Positions 22,178 to 33,049 of a DNA stretch of 64,000 bases are shown here, in pieces; position 1 is the stretch's first letter, and the number at the start of each line of letters is the position of its first letter. The notes under the pieces were generated by a model. It was given only the letters and a program-made list of their open reading frames with translations. It made no database searches and was not told the origin of the DNA. This DNA comes from Rhinopithecus roxellana (lineage: Eukaryota > Chordata > Mammalia > Primates > Cercopithecidae), in assembly GCF_007565055.1 (NCBI RefSeq), contig NC_044554.1, positions 17,027,921-17,091,920 on the forward strand, read 5' to 3'. A program made the translations under genes and the position numbers.

Positions 22178-22260
22178 AGGAGAACTGCAGTTGTACTTAT
22201 TAACCACAGGCAAATAACTTTATTTCTCTGAGCCTCAATTTCCACTTTTCTACATTGACT
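22178..22260 (+). repeat. MIR fragment
   Basis: Sense MIR end: GGCAAATAACTTTATTTCTCTGAGCCTCAATTTCC. Confidence 0.65.
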
Positions 22261-22263
22261 AGC

Positions 22264-22407
22264 TAATGGTTCTCAGCCTGTTTTCAATCACCGACCCCTT
22301 TGAAATTGTGTTGAAAGCTAAGGCTCATATTTTGAGAAAAATGTATATAATGTACATATACAGAAAATATCACATCTGTCTTAAAACCCAGGTTAAGAAG
22401 CCCTGGA
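22264..22407 (+). repeat. hAT-type MITE remnant
   Basis: Inverted termini AATGGTTCTCAGCC and GGTTAAGAAGCCCTGG flank a body with ACCCCTTTGAAATTG, typical of short Charlie-derived elements. The exact family is not assigned. Confidence 0.6.
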
Positions 22408-22564
22408 TTACATGATTTTTAAAAGTTTTAATATTGTAATGCTCTTTGATTTTGTGACTGTCATTCAATAGTATCCAGCTTTTACTGAGTAGTATCCTTT
22501 TAAATAAAAACCAAAAACATTTATCTTCATTTTCTTGAATATTTGTTTGGTAGTAACTCACTTC

Positions 22565-22858
22565 TTTTTATTTTTGAGGGAGGGTCTCACTTTGTCACCC
22601 AGGCTGAAGTGCAGTGGTGTGAACACGGCAGACTGCAGCCTCGACCTCCTGGGCTCAAACGATCCTCCCGCCTCAGCCCCCCAACTAGCTGGAACTATAG
22701 GCACATGCTATCACACCCACCTAATTTTTGTATTTTTTTGTGGAGATGGGATTTCACCATGTTTCCCAGGCTGGTCTCAAACTTCTGGCCTCAAGCGATC
22801 CTCCTGCCTTGGACTCCCAAAGTGCTGGGATTACAGGCCTGAGCCACCATGCCCAGCC
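22565..22858 (-). repeat. Alu
   Basis: Antisense dimer flanked by TAACTCACTT on both sides (about 22555 and 22861), a target duplication. It is an old type, with CAGCCTCGACCTCCTGGGCTCAAACGATCC. Confidence 0.95.
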
Positions 22859-22861
22859 ATA

Positions 22862-23072
22862 ACTCACTTTAGAGACACCTTTCTCCACTAGAAAATTGTG
22901 ACATTTTTATATTTATATTTGAATATTGAATGGCAAAAAGCCATCACTTGATTTGTAAACTCTTTTGAACATGAGCTATAATATCAGATGTGAAATTTCC
23001 AGGAGAAAATGAAAACAAACTTTTAAATTATTATAAATGTGTACAGAAATTCTACTTAATTATCAAGTATTT
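22862..23072. other. Intronic sequence, nothing recognised
   Basis: AT-rich stretch between two Alus. Confidence 0.5.
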
Positions 23073-23087
23073 TTAAATAAATTATTC

Positions 23088-23396
23088 TTTTGTTTTGTTT
23101 TGTTTTTTGTTGAGACAGAGCTTCACTCTGTCGCCCTGGCTGGAGTCAGTGGTGCTATCTTGGCTCACAGCAAACTCTGCCTCCTGGGTTCAAGCAATTC
23201 TCCTGCCTCAGCCTCCCGAGCAGCTAGGATTACAGGCGCATGCTACTACAGCCAGCTAATTTTTGTATTTTTAGTAGTGATGAGGTTTTGCTATGTTGGC
23301 CAGGCTGGTCTTGAACTCTTGACCTCAAGCGATCTGCCCACCTCAGCCTCCCAAAGTGCTGGCATAAATTATAGGCATGAGCCATTGCACCCGGCC
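23088..23396 (-). repeat. Alu with a 15-bp target duplication
   Basis: Antisense dimer with a TTTTG-rich head. TAAATAAATTATTCT flanks it on both sides (about 23074 and 23397). A short insert (ATAAATTATAGGC) disrupts the terminal GGGATTACAGGC block. Confidence 0.95.
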
Positions 23397-23409
23397 TAAA
23401 TAAATTATT

Positions 23410-24195
23410 CTATGCATGGTTTGCTTTGAGATTTTAAAAGTCCTTTAATATCCAATTTTAAACTTCGTTTTATGCTGTTGTAGCCTTCATAGTTATGAAT
23501 AATTTTAAAGTTCCTATTGGTTCAAAGTAATTTTCAGTTATTAACTTGGAGGAACTGTTAATGCAACAAGAATGACAGCAGGGGAGAAACCAGAATAGTT
23601 TTTAGTTAATAATGAGCTACTGAATGTGTTTTGTAGCAAAATACTCCGCTTTCATATTTCTAGTTTCTCATTTCCAAGGATAGGGAATGGAGTGTACTTA
23701 TCTTTTGGAAGTTATTTGAAATAGGGACCTGAAGTTACATGTATTCAAAGATAATTGACACCCTGCGTATTCCTTTAAACAATATAATGACCTGTAAGAT
23801 TCCACTGTGACTGTGCAGATAAAATTATGAGAGAATGAGGTTCTATTGTCACTAGATAAATATATAGGAGAAAAGTGGCTTAGAAAAACTCCCCAAATTT
23901 AAAAGGGGGAAAAAAAAAGCACTAGCAATATTGTATAGTGATAGTAAAATAGTGAATTTAGCTTATAGGGCTGAGGAAGAACTGTATGATACAGATCTTG
24001 GTCATTGTCCTTAAGGAGTCTATTGGCAATGAGAAAACTAATGAATATGTTTAACAACCTTTAAATATGAGCCAGCATTGGGATTCATTTAGTAATTCAA
24101 ATGAGAAACTAGCCTGAGTAATATGAACTTGACTGGTAACTGCTATCAATTGTAAATAGCAGGGAACACCTTTTTGGTAAAGTTCAGCCATGTTA
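23410..24195. other. Intronic sequence, nothing recognised
   Basis: AT-rich unique-looking sequence. A short poly-A interruption is at 23910-23918. Confidence 0.5.
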
Positions 24196-24198
24196 ATG

Positions 24199-24240
24199 TG
24201 CGTGTGGGCATGTGCACGTGTGTGTGTGTGTGTGTGTGTA
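24199..24240. repeat. (GT)n microsatellite
   Basis: Imperfect GT tract, GTGCGTGTGGGCATGTGCAC, followed by a pure run of about nine GT units. Confidence 0.9.
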
Positions 24241-24254
24241 CTTAAGTATGTGTA

Positions 24255-24345
24255 GGGCATTTCAGAGTACTAACTTGCCTAAGGTTGCACAGATGGTTCA
24301 AAAGTATTAAGTCTCAGCTTTCAACTCCAAAACTGTGTGCAGTCA
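24255..24345 (-). repeat. MIR fragment
   Basis: Antisense MIR-like TAACTTGCCTAAGGTTGCACAGATGG, followed by diverged sequence. Confidence 0.55.
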
Positions 24346-24699
24346 TTTAATATTATCCTTCCTCCATCAGTCTCCCGGATTCTTTTACAAGTAAGACAAA
24401 TTTAACTCAAACTATCTTAAAGAGGGAAATTTATTGGCTTTCAAGCTAAACCGTGCTTAGTGGTGAAGCTTTTCTCAGGGTTGACTTAATCCCAAGACGA
24501 GAGCACCATCAGATGTGTCCGTCTGCCTCTTTTTTCTTATTGCTTTTCTAGAGTTGGCTTATTCCTTTCTCCATGTTGTGAGAAAAAGCCCCAAGGTCCC
24601 TCCAGACTCCTTCTCTTTTAGCTCCTTGAGAAGAAAGGATGTGTGGAAGACTGCCATATAGGGGTTTCCTACCCAAAATTATTCCTGACCTTTTTTCCT

Positions 24700-25075
24700 A
24701 GTGGAAGAGCCTCTACTTTGTTAAGGAATTCATTCCTCTCCACAGGCTTTATAGCCAAAGAATGTGTATCCAAAGTCTCAGAGCGGGTGAATCCTGGTAA
24801 GTCTAATCCGATCATGGCATTCTGTTTCCTTTGCCACTGATTGGCATAGAATGGGACATGTATTCCAATTCTGGCTAATGAGAAATGAAGCCTTCTGGGA
24901 AAAGTCTCTCACATCCTAAAAACAACCAATAATAATAATAGCAAACTTTATGTGATGCTTATTATGTGCCACTTTTTCAATGCTTTACATATATTAAATA
25001 ATACAGTATAATGATATGAAATAGAGGGTTGCCTTCCTGTCTTGGGACATTGGTGGGTGAGGCACGTTGCCTGAA
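24700..25075 (+). repeat. Old LTR-like or unclassified repeat, left part
   Basis: TGGGACATGTATTCCAATTCTGGCTAATGAGAAATGAAGCCTTCTGGGAAAAG (24852-24904) is common wording of an old dispersed repeat. A MIR-like piece follows at 24940-24995. The matching 3' part may be 25590-25695. The family is uncertain, perhaps MaLR-related. Confidence 0.35.
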
Positions 25076-25082
25076 ATTAGTT

Positions 25083-25166
25083 TTCTCTTCTCTTCTCTTC
25101 TCTTCTCTTCTCTTCTCTTCTCTTCTCTTCTCTTCTCTTCTCTTCTCTTCTCTTCTCTTCTCTTCT
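25083..25166. repeat. Pure (TCTTC)n pentanucleotide microsatellite
   Basis: About 16 to 17 uninterrupted units, ending where a degenerate Alu begins. On the minus strand it reads REEKR repeats, which is not a gene. A pure array of this length is likely variable between individuals. Confidence 0.95.
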
Positions 25167-25452
25167 TGCCTGTCTTGCTCTGTCACTCAAGCTATTGTGC
25201 AGTGACACAGTCATGGCTCACTGCAGTCTTTGACTCCTGGGCTTAAGCATTCCTCCTGCTCAGCCTTCCGAGTAGCTGGGACTGCAGGCTTGCACTATCA
25301 TGCCCGGGTAGTTTTCTTCCTTTTTTGCTTTTTTGTAGAGGTGGGGTCTTGCTCTGTTGCCCAAGTTGGTCTTGAACTCCTGGCTTCAGGTGATCCTCTT
25401 GCCTCAGCCTCGCAAATTGTTGATATTGCAGGCGTGAGCCTGCAAGCCTGAA
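25167..25452 (-). repeat. Alu (old, J-like)
   Basis: Antisense dimer without a poly-T head; the pentanucleotide array replaces it. Body GCCTGTCTTGCTCTGTCACTC to GCGTGAGCCTGCAAGCC. Confidence 0.85.
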
Positions 25453-25589
25453 GCTTTTATAGTGACTTAGTTCCCATGAAAGGAGCTTTCTAATGGGCTG
25501 AGGATGTCAGAAATGAAAGATGGAAAGAAAACTTGAGCTTTTTAGGACTTTATGAACTGTAAAATTAATCAGTTCTGAAAATGACCTAA

Positions 25590-25695
25590 TTTGGGATTTC
25601 TTACTATATGAGACAATAAATCCCTGTATTTTTTTCAGTCATTTGAAGTTGGGTTTTTTAGTTTCTTGCTTCTGAAAGCATCCTAAGTGATACAC
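25590..25695 (+). repeat. Old LTR-like 3' end
   Basis: ATGAGACAATAAATCCC, then GTCATTTGAAGTTGGGTTTTTTAGTTTCTTGC and AAGCATCCTAAGTGATACAC, has the poly-A-signal-plus-tail wording of old LTR-type repeats. Low certainty on family. Confidence 0.4.
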
Positions 25696-25699
25696 AGAA

Positions 25700-26068
25700 G
25701 TGCCTTCTGAGGGGGTATGGTTTTCTATACATTCCTTTTGCCTTAGCTGGTTATAGTAGTAGAGAGAAAATTAAGATCTACCAAAAAGAAGTACTGAGCC
25801 ATAGACAAAGGCGCTTACTACATTTTCACTTTTGTGTCCTTTTCTTGAATGTAATTTTAAACTACCATGCTTTATAGTATAATAAGGTTGAAAGAGCACT
25901 GTGTATAGCATTGAGACCTCTATTTGATTTTGTAATATTTACCAGCTTATAATATTGAACATGTTATTTAATTTTTATGAGCCTCAGTTTTTTCTTTTTT
26001 AAGCTGCAGATAGTAATGCTTCCCTTGGATGAATCACACAGGTTGTGACAGGATAAGTCAACTTTAAA
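25700..26068. other. Intronic sequence, nothing recognised
   Basis: AT-rich. TTATTTAATTTTTATGAGCCTCAGTTTTTTC near 25966-25996 is a possible MIR scrap. Confidence 0.45.
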
Positions 26069-27605
26069 TATAATTTTTAAATCTATTTTTATGTTTATGG
26101 GTACATAGTAGGTTTATATATTTATGGGGTACATGAGATATTTTGATACAAACATATAATCACATCAGTGTAAATGGAGTATCCGTTACCTCAAGCGTTT
26201 ATCGTTTCTTTGTGTTCCAAATGTTCTGATTATACTCTTTTAGTTATTTTAAATTGTACAGTAAATTATTGTTGACTGTAGTCTCCCTGTTGTGCTATCA
26301 AGTACTAGATCTTACTCATTCTATCTAACTGTGGTTTTGTACCCATTAACCATCTCTGTTTCCCATCCCTACTACCCTTTCCAGCCTCTGGTAATGATCA
26401 TTCTACTCTCCATTTTCATGAGTTCAGTTCTTTTAATTTTTAGCTCCCACAAATGAGTGAGAACCTGTGAAGTATGTCTCTCTGTGCGTGGCTTATTTCA
26501 CTTAACATAATGTCCTCCAGTTCCATTCATGTTGTTGCAAGTGTCAGGATCTCATTCTTTCTCATGACAGAATACTATTCATTGTGTATATGTACCAAAT
26601 TTTCTTTATCCATTCATTCATTGATGGACACTTAGGTTGATTCCAAATCTTGGTTATCGTGAATACTGCTGCAGTAAACATGGGAGTGCAGATACCTCTT
26701 CAATATACTAATTTCCTTTTTTGGGGTATATATCTAGGAGTGGGCTTGCTGGATCATATGGTAGTTCTATTTTTAGTTTTTCAAGGAACCTCCATACTGT
26801 TCTCCATAGTGGCTGTACTAATTTGCATTCCTACCAACAGTGTACAGGGATTCCCTTTTCTCCACATCCTTGCCAGCATTTGTTATTGCCAGTCTTCTGG
26901 AGAAAAGCCATTTTGACTGAGTTAAGATGATATCTCATTGTAGTTTTGATTTGCGTTTCTCTGATGATCCATGATGTGAATCACCTTTTCGTATACTTGT
27001 TTGCCATTTGTGTGTCTTCTTTTGAGAAATGTCTATTCAGACCTTTTGCCCATTTTTAAAATGGATTATTAGATTTTTTTTCCTATAGAGTTGTTTGAGT
27101 TCCTTGTATATTCTGGTTATTAATTCACTGTCAGATGGGTAGTTTGCATATATCTTCTATCATTCTGTAGGTTGTCTCTTTGTTGATATTTTCCTTTGCT
27201 CTGCAGAAGCTTTTTAACTTGGTGTGATCGCATCTCTCCATTTTTACTTTGGTTGCCTGTGCTTTGGTAGTATTACTCAAGAAACCTTTGGCCAGTCCAA
27301 TATCTTGGAGAGTTTCCCCAATATTTTCTTCTGGTAGTTTCATAGTTTAAGGTCTTAGATTTAAATATTTAATCAATTTTGATTTGATTTGTGTATATGA
27401 TGAGAGATAGGTGTCTAGTTTCCTTCTTCTGCATATGGATATCCAGTTTTCCCAGTGTCATTTTACCATTTATTGAAGAGAACGTCCATTGTGATGTTCT
27501 TGGTACCTTTATTGAAAATGAGTTCACTGTAGTTACGTGGATTTGTTTCTGGGCTTCTATTGTGTTCCACTGATCTACATGTCTTTTTTTATGCCAGTAC
27601 CATGC

Positions 27606-27975
27606 TGGGGTTTTTTTGTTTTGTTTTTGTTTTTTTTGGAGATGGAGTCTCCCTCTGTCTCACCCAGGCTAGAATGTAGTGGCGCGATCTGGGCTTACTG
27701 CAACTTCTGCCTCCTGGGTTCAAGTGATTCTCCTGCCTCAACCTCTGGAGTAGCTGGGATTACAGGCATGAGCCATCATGCCTGGCTAATTTGTGTGTGT
27801 GTGTGTATGTGTGTGTGTATGTGTGTGTGTGTGTGTGTATTTTTTTTTGTTTTTTTTTTAGTAGAGACGGGGTTTCATCAGTTGGCCAGGCTAGTCTCGA
27901 ACTGACCTCAAGTGATCACTCACCTCGGCCTCCCAAGGTGCTAGGATTGCAGGCGTGAGTCACTGCGCCCGGCCA
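27606..27975 (-). repeat. Alu inside L1, with an internal GT microsatellite
   Basis: Antisense dimer flanked by ACCATGCTGG and ACCTTGCTGG, a target duplication. Its middle linker has expanded into (GT)n at about 27792-27838, followed by poly-T. Confidence 0.95.
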
Positions 27976-28602
27976 CCTTGCTGGTTTTGTTACAATAGCT
28001 CTGTAGTATAATTTGAAGTTATGCAATGTGATTCCTCCAGTTTTGTTCTTTTCACTCAGAATGTCTGGCTATTCTTGGTCTTTTGTGGTTCCAAATAAAA
28101 TTCTAGGATTATTTTTTCTATTTCTCTGAAGAATGTCATTGGTGTTTTGATAGTGCTTACATTGAATCTGTAGATTGCTTTGGGTAGTATGCACATTTTA
28201 ACAATATTAATTCTTTGCATCAGTGTTTCGTAGTTTTCATTGTGGAGACATTTCATTTGCATGATTAAGTTTATTCCTAGGTATCTTATTTTATCTGTAG
28301 CTATTGTAAATGGAATTACTTTCTTGGTTTCTTTTTCAGATTGTTCACTGTTGGTATATAGAAATGCTACTGATTTTTTTATGTTGATCACATTCTGCAA
28401 CTTTACTGAATTTGTTCATCAGTTCTGATAGATTTTTGGTGCAGTCTTTAGGTTTTTCCAAATAAAAGATCATATCATCTGCAAACAAAGATAATTGGAC
28501 TTCTTGCTTTCCAATTTGGATGCCTTGTATTTCCTTCTCTTGTCTGATTGCCCTAACTAGGACTTCCATTGCCATGTTGAATAACATTAGTCAAAGTGGG
28601 CA

Positions 28603-28918
28603 GTGGCTGGGCGTTGTGGATCATGCCTCTAATCCCAGAACTTTAGGAGGCTGAGGTGGGAGAATTGCTTGAAGCCAGGAGTTCAGTATCAGCCTGGGGA
28701 ACATGACTTGACCCTGTTTCTACAAAATTAAAAAAAAGAAGAAAAAAAAAGCAGCCAGGTGTGGTGGCATGCCCCTTTATTTCCAGCTACTTGGGAAGCT
28801 GAGGTGGCAGGATCACTTGAGCCCTAGAAGTGAGCCTGCAGTGAGCCATGTTTGTGCCACTGCACTCTAGCCTGAAAGACAAAGCAAGACATTGTCTCAA
28901 AAAAAATAAAAAATAAAA
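28603..28918 (+). repeat. Alu inside L1 (old)
   Basis: Sense dimer GGCTGGGCGTTGTGGATC to an AAAATAAAAAG tail, directly followed by another sense Alu. Confidence 0.9.
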
Positions 28919-29230
28919 AGGCCAGGCTCGATGGTTCACACCGGTAATCTTAGCTAAGGCAGGAAGATCTCTTGAACCTAGGAGTTCTAGAGCAGCCAGG
29001 CAACATAGTGGGACCTCGTCTCTAAAAAAATAGAAAAAAAATAAGCCAGGCATGGTAGCATACACTTGTAGTTCCAGGAGGTAGAGGCAGGAGAATCACT
29101 TGAGCCCAGAAGGTTGAGGCTGCAGTGAGCCATGATTGTGCCACTGCACTCACTCCAGCCTAGTTCACAGAGTGAGACCCTGTCTCAAAACAAAACAAAA
29201 CAAAACAAAACAAAACAAAAAAGAAAAAAA
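28919..29230 (+). repeat. Alu inside L1, with an (AAAAC)n tail
   Basis: Sense dimer GGCCAGGCTCGATGG with a deletion in the left arm (CTTAGCTAAGGCAGG). The tail is a run of AAAAC units at 29188-29220. Confidence 0.9.
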
Positions 29231-30187
29231 ATGTGATCTGTTTTCTTCCCAGAATGTGGGGGCACTGGGGGGAAAAAAGCAAAATGGGCATCCTTGTTGT
29301 GTTTCAGATCTTAGAGGAAAGTCTTTCAGCTTTACCCTAATCAGTTTGATACCAGCAATGCATCCATCATATATGGCTTTTATTGTGTTGAGGTATGTTC
29401 CTTCTATACCCAGTTTTTTTAGTGTTTTTATTATGAAGGGATGTTGATTGGTTTTGTCCTTCATTTTGTTGATATGATGTATCACATTGATTGATTTACA
29501 TATGTTGAACCATCATGCATCCATGGATAAATCCCACTTGGTCATGATGAATGATCTTTTTAATGTGTTGTTATATTCGGTTTGCTAGTATTGTGTTGAG
29601 GATTTTTGTGGTTATCAGGGATACTGACCTATAGTTTTCTTTTTTTGATATGTCTTTGTCTGGTTTGGGTATCAGTAATACTGGCCTCACAAAATGAGTT
29701 TGGAAGTATTCCCTCTTTCTCTCCTTTTCAGAACAGTTTGAGAAGGATTGGTATTAGTTCCTTAAATGTTTGGTAAAGTATAGCAGTGAAGCCATAGGGT
29801 CCTGGGCTTTTCTTTGCTGGGAGACTTTTTATTACAGCTTTGATCTCATTACTTATTGGTCTGTTTTCAGATTTTGGATTTCTTCATGGTACAATTTTGG
29901 TAGGTTGTCTGTGTTTAGGAATTTGTCCATTTCTTCTAGATTTTCCAATTTATTATCATATAGTTGCTCATAGTAGTCTCTAATGACCCTTTGAATTTCT
30001 GTAGAGTTCATTGTAATATGTCCCTTTTCATCTCTAATTATGTTTGTGTCTTCTTTCTTTTTTTCTTAGTGTGGCTAAAGGTTTGTTGATTATTTTTTCA
30101 TAAAACAAACTTATTTCATTGATCTTTTGTATTTTTTTGTTTCAATTTCATTTATTTCTGCTTTTTTATTTTTTAGTTTCTTTCATT

Positions 30188-30285
30188 TGGAGACGGGTCT
30201 CACTGTGTTACTCAGGCTGGTCTTGAACTCCTGAGCTCAAGTGATCCGACTGCCTTGGCTTCCCAAAGTGCTGGGATTACTGCTC
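30188..30285 (-). repeat. Alu fragment inside L1
   Basis: Antisense piece GAGACGGGTCTCACTGTG to GTGCTGGGATTACTG, about 100 bp only. Confidence 0.85.
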
Positions 30286-30592
30286 TGATCTTTATTATTT
30301 ATTCTACTGATTCTGGGTTTGATTTGCTCTTATTTTCTAGTTATTTAAGATGCACTGTTAGGTTGTTTGAGTTTTTCTACTTTTTTGATATAGGGGCTGA
30401 TTGGATTAAAGAGGATTAAACTTTCCTCTTAGTACTGCTTTCACTGTGTCTCATAAGTTTTAGTATGTTGTATTTCTATTTTATTTGTTTTAATAATTTT
30501 TAAAATTTTCTTCATTTCTTTATTGACTCACTGGTAATTCTGGAGCATATTGTTTAATTTTAATTTCCATGTGTTTGTGTAGTTTCTAAAGG

Positions 30593-30768
30593 TTTTTTTT
30601 TCTTTTTTTGTGAGACAGCCTTGCTCTGTTGCCCAGGCTGCAGTGCAGTGGCACACTCATAACTCACTGCAACCTTGAATTCCTGGGCTCAAGCAATCCT
30701 CCTGCCTCAGCCTCTTGAGTAGCTGGGACCACAGGCATGTGCCACCAACCTGGTTAATTTTTTAAAGT
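30593..30768 (-). repeat. Alu fragment inside L1
   Basis: Antisense one-arm fragment with poly-T head, GAGACAGCCTTGCTCTG to GCCACCAACCTGGTTAAT. It is adjacent to an oppositely oriented fragment. Confidence 0.85.
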
Positions 30769-30775
30769 TTATTTT

Positions 30776-30908
30776 TGGATGAGCACAGTGGCTCCCGCCT
30801 GTATTCCCAACACTTTGGGAGGCTGAGGTGGGCAGATCACTTGAGGAGTTCAAGACCAGCCTGGCCAACATGGTGAAACCCATCTCTACTAAAAATAGAA
30901 AAATTAGA
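30776..30908 (+). repeat. Alu fragment inside L1, inverted relative to its neighbour
   Basis: Sense left arm GGATGAGCACAGTGGCTCCCG to CTAAAAATAGAAAAATTAG. It forms a short inverted pair with the fragment on its left. Confidence 0.85.
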
Positions 30909-31799
30909 TTTCTTGCTTTTTATTTTTTGTGTATCTGTTGTAGGTTTTTTGATTTGAGGTTACCATGAGCCTTGTGAGTAACATCTCATAACCCATTATT
31001 TTAAACTGATGACAACTTAATACTGATTGCAAAAACTAACAAGCAAAGAGAAAACTAATAAAAACTTTATACTTTCACTTTATGCCCCTTGCTTTTTAAT
31101 TTTGTGTTGTTTCTATTAATATCTTTTTATACTGTCTTTATCTTGAACAGTTGTTATAGTTATTATTTTTAATAGGTTCATCTTTTAGTCTTTTTACTCA
31201 ATATATGAGTGGTTTATATATCACAACTATAGTGTTACAATATTCTGTGTTTGTCTGTGTACTTAGCTATTACCAGTGTGTTTTGTACCTTCCAATGATT
31301 TCTTATTGCTTTTTAACCTCCTTTCAGATTGAAGAACTCCCTTTAGCATTTCCTGAAGGGCAGATCTGGTGTTGATGAAATCTCTCACCTTTTGTTTGTC
31401 TAGGAAAGTATTTCTCCTTTATGTTTGAAGGATATTTTTCCTGGATATACTATTAGAGGGTAAAAGTTTTTTTCCGTCAGCACTTTAAATATGTCCTGCC
31501 ACTCTCTCCTGGCCTGTAAGGTTTCAACTGATAGGTTTGCTGCCAGATGGATTACAGCTCCATTGCATGTTATTTGTTTCTTTTCTTTTGCTAATTTTAG
31601 GCTCATTTCTTTATTCTTGACCTTCAGGAGTTTGATTATTAAATGCCTTGAGGTAGTCTTTGGGTTAAATCTGCTTGGTGTTCTATGACCTTCTTATACT
31701 TGAATATTGATATCTTTCTTTAAGTTTGTTATTATCTCTTTGGATAAACTTTTTACCCCAATATCTCTCTCTCTGCCTCCATTTAAAATTAAGTAACTC

Positions 31800-32100
31800 G
31801 GCCAGGCGCGGTGGCTCAAGCCTGTAATCCTAGCGCTTTGGGAGGCCGAGACAGGCGGATCACGAGGTCAGGAGATCGAGACCATCCTGGCTAACACGGT
31901 GAAACCCCGTCTCTACTAAAAAAGACAAAAAAACTAGCCGGGCGAGGTGGCGGGCGCCTGTAGTCCAGCTACTCAGGAGGCTGAGGCAGGAGAATGGCGT
32001 AAACCCAAGAGGCGGAGCTTGCAGTGAGCTGAGATCTGGCCACTGCACTCCAGCCTGGGCGACAGAGCGAGACTCCGTCTCAGAAAAAAAAAAAAAAAAA
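31800..32100 (+). repeat. Young AluY of Old World monkey type
   Basis: Near-consensus sense dimer: GGTGGCTCAAGCCTG, CTAGCCGGGCGAGGTGGCGGG, GGCGTAAACCC and GAGATCTGGCCACTG are the changes I associate with cercopithecine AluY. Flanks AAGTAACTC and AAGTAAGTGACTC are a probable target duplication. Confidence 0.95.
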
Positions 32101-32306
32101 GTAAGTGACTCTTAGATTTGCCTTTTTGAGGGTATTTTCTAGATCTTGTAGGCATGATTCATTCTTTTTTATTCTTTTTTCTTTTGTCTCTTCTGACTGT
32201 ATTTTCAAATAGCGTGCTCACTAATTCTTTTTTTCTGCTTGATCAGTTCTGCTGTTGACAGACTTTAATGTATTCTTCAGTATGGCAGTTGAATTTTTCA
32301 GCTCTG

Positions 32307-32613
32307 GATTTTTTTTTTTTTTTTTTTTTTTTGAGACAGAGTCTTGCTCTGTTGCCCAGGCTGGAGTGCAGTGGTGTGATCTCAGCTCACTGGAACCTCT
32401 GCCTCCTGGGTTCAAGCAATTCTCATGCCTCAGCCTCCTGAGTAGCTGGGACTACAGGCATGCACCACCACACCCTGCTAATTTTTTGTATTTTAATAGA
32501 GACAGGGTTTCAACGTGTTGCCCGGCTGGTCTTGAACTTCTGAGCTCAAGCAGTTCACCCACCTTGGCCTCCCAAAGTGTTAGGATTACAGGTATGAGCC
32601 ACCGGGCCTGGCC
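32307..32613 (-). repeat. Alu inside L1
   Basis: Antisense dimer with a T22 head. CAGCTCTGGATTTT and CAGCTCTAGATTTT flank it as target duplication. Confidence 0.95.
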
Positions 32614-33049
32614 ACTCAGCTCTAGATTTTTTTTTCTCTCTCTCTCTCTTTTTTTTTAAAGTCAGCCAGTATATCCTGAAGCCCCAGAATTTTATTTACA
32701 TTTTAAAATTATTTTAATCTTACAGTAAAATTTTTCTAATAGGATTCCAAATTCCTTCTCCTTTTTATCTTGAATTTCATTGAGCTTCCTCAAAATAGCT
32801 ATTTTGAATTATCTGTCTTAACAGTCACATAGCTTTGTCACTCTGGAATTGGTCACTGGTGCCTTATTTAGTTCATTTGGTGAGGTCATGTTTTCCTGTA
32901 TCATCTTGATGTTTGTGGGTGTTCATTGATGTATGGACATTGAAGAGTTAGGTATTTATTGTATTCTTTGCAGTCTGGGTTTGTTTGTACCTATCATTCT
33001 TGGGAAAGATTTCCAAGTATTCAAAGGGAATTTAGTTTTGTGATCTAAA

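Larger units (their letters stand above)
26450..30590 (-). pseudogene. L1 ORF2 (endonuclease and reverse transcriptase) pseudogene
   Basis: Minus-strand translations in order: an endonuclease-proximal part (about 29500-30590), then the RT including QQGCPF (about 29300) and the active site FADD at 28474-28485 in SLFADDMIFYLEKPKD. The region with NIVKMCILPKAIYRFN (about 28190) follows, then a C-terminal part to 26450. Frames are broken by stops and frameshifts and by Alus at 27610-27976, 28603-29230 and 30186-30285. The catalytic residues survive, but no open frame exceeds about 115 codons. It is inactive. Confidence 0.85.

Noticed and set aside
24977..25186. Frame with a long REEKR repeat
   Set aside because: It is the minus-strand reading of the TCTTC microsatellite.
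26450..30590. Possible active L1
   Set aside because: ORF2 is broken by stops, frameshifts and several Alus, and the element is an old type.
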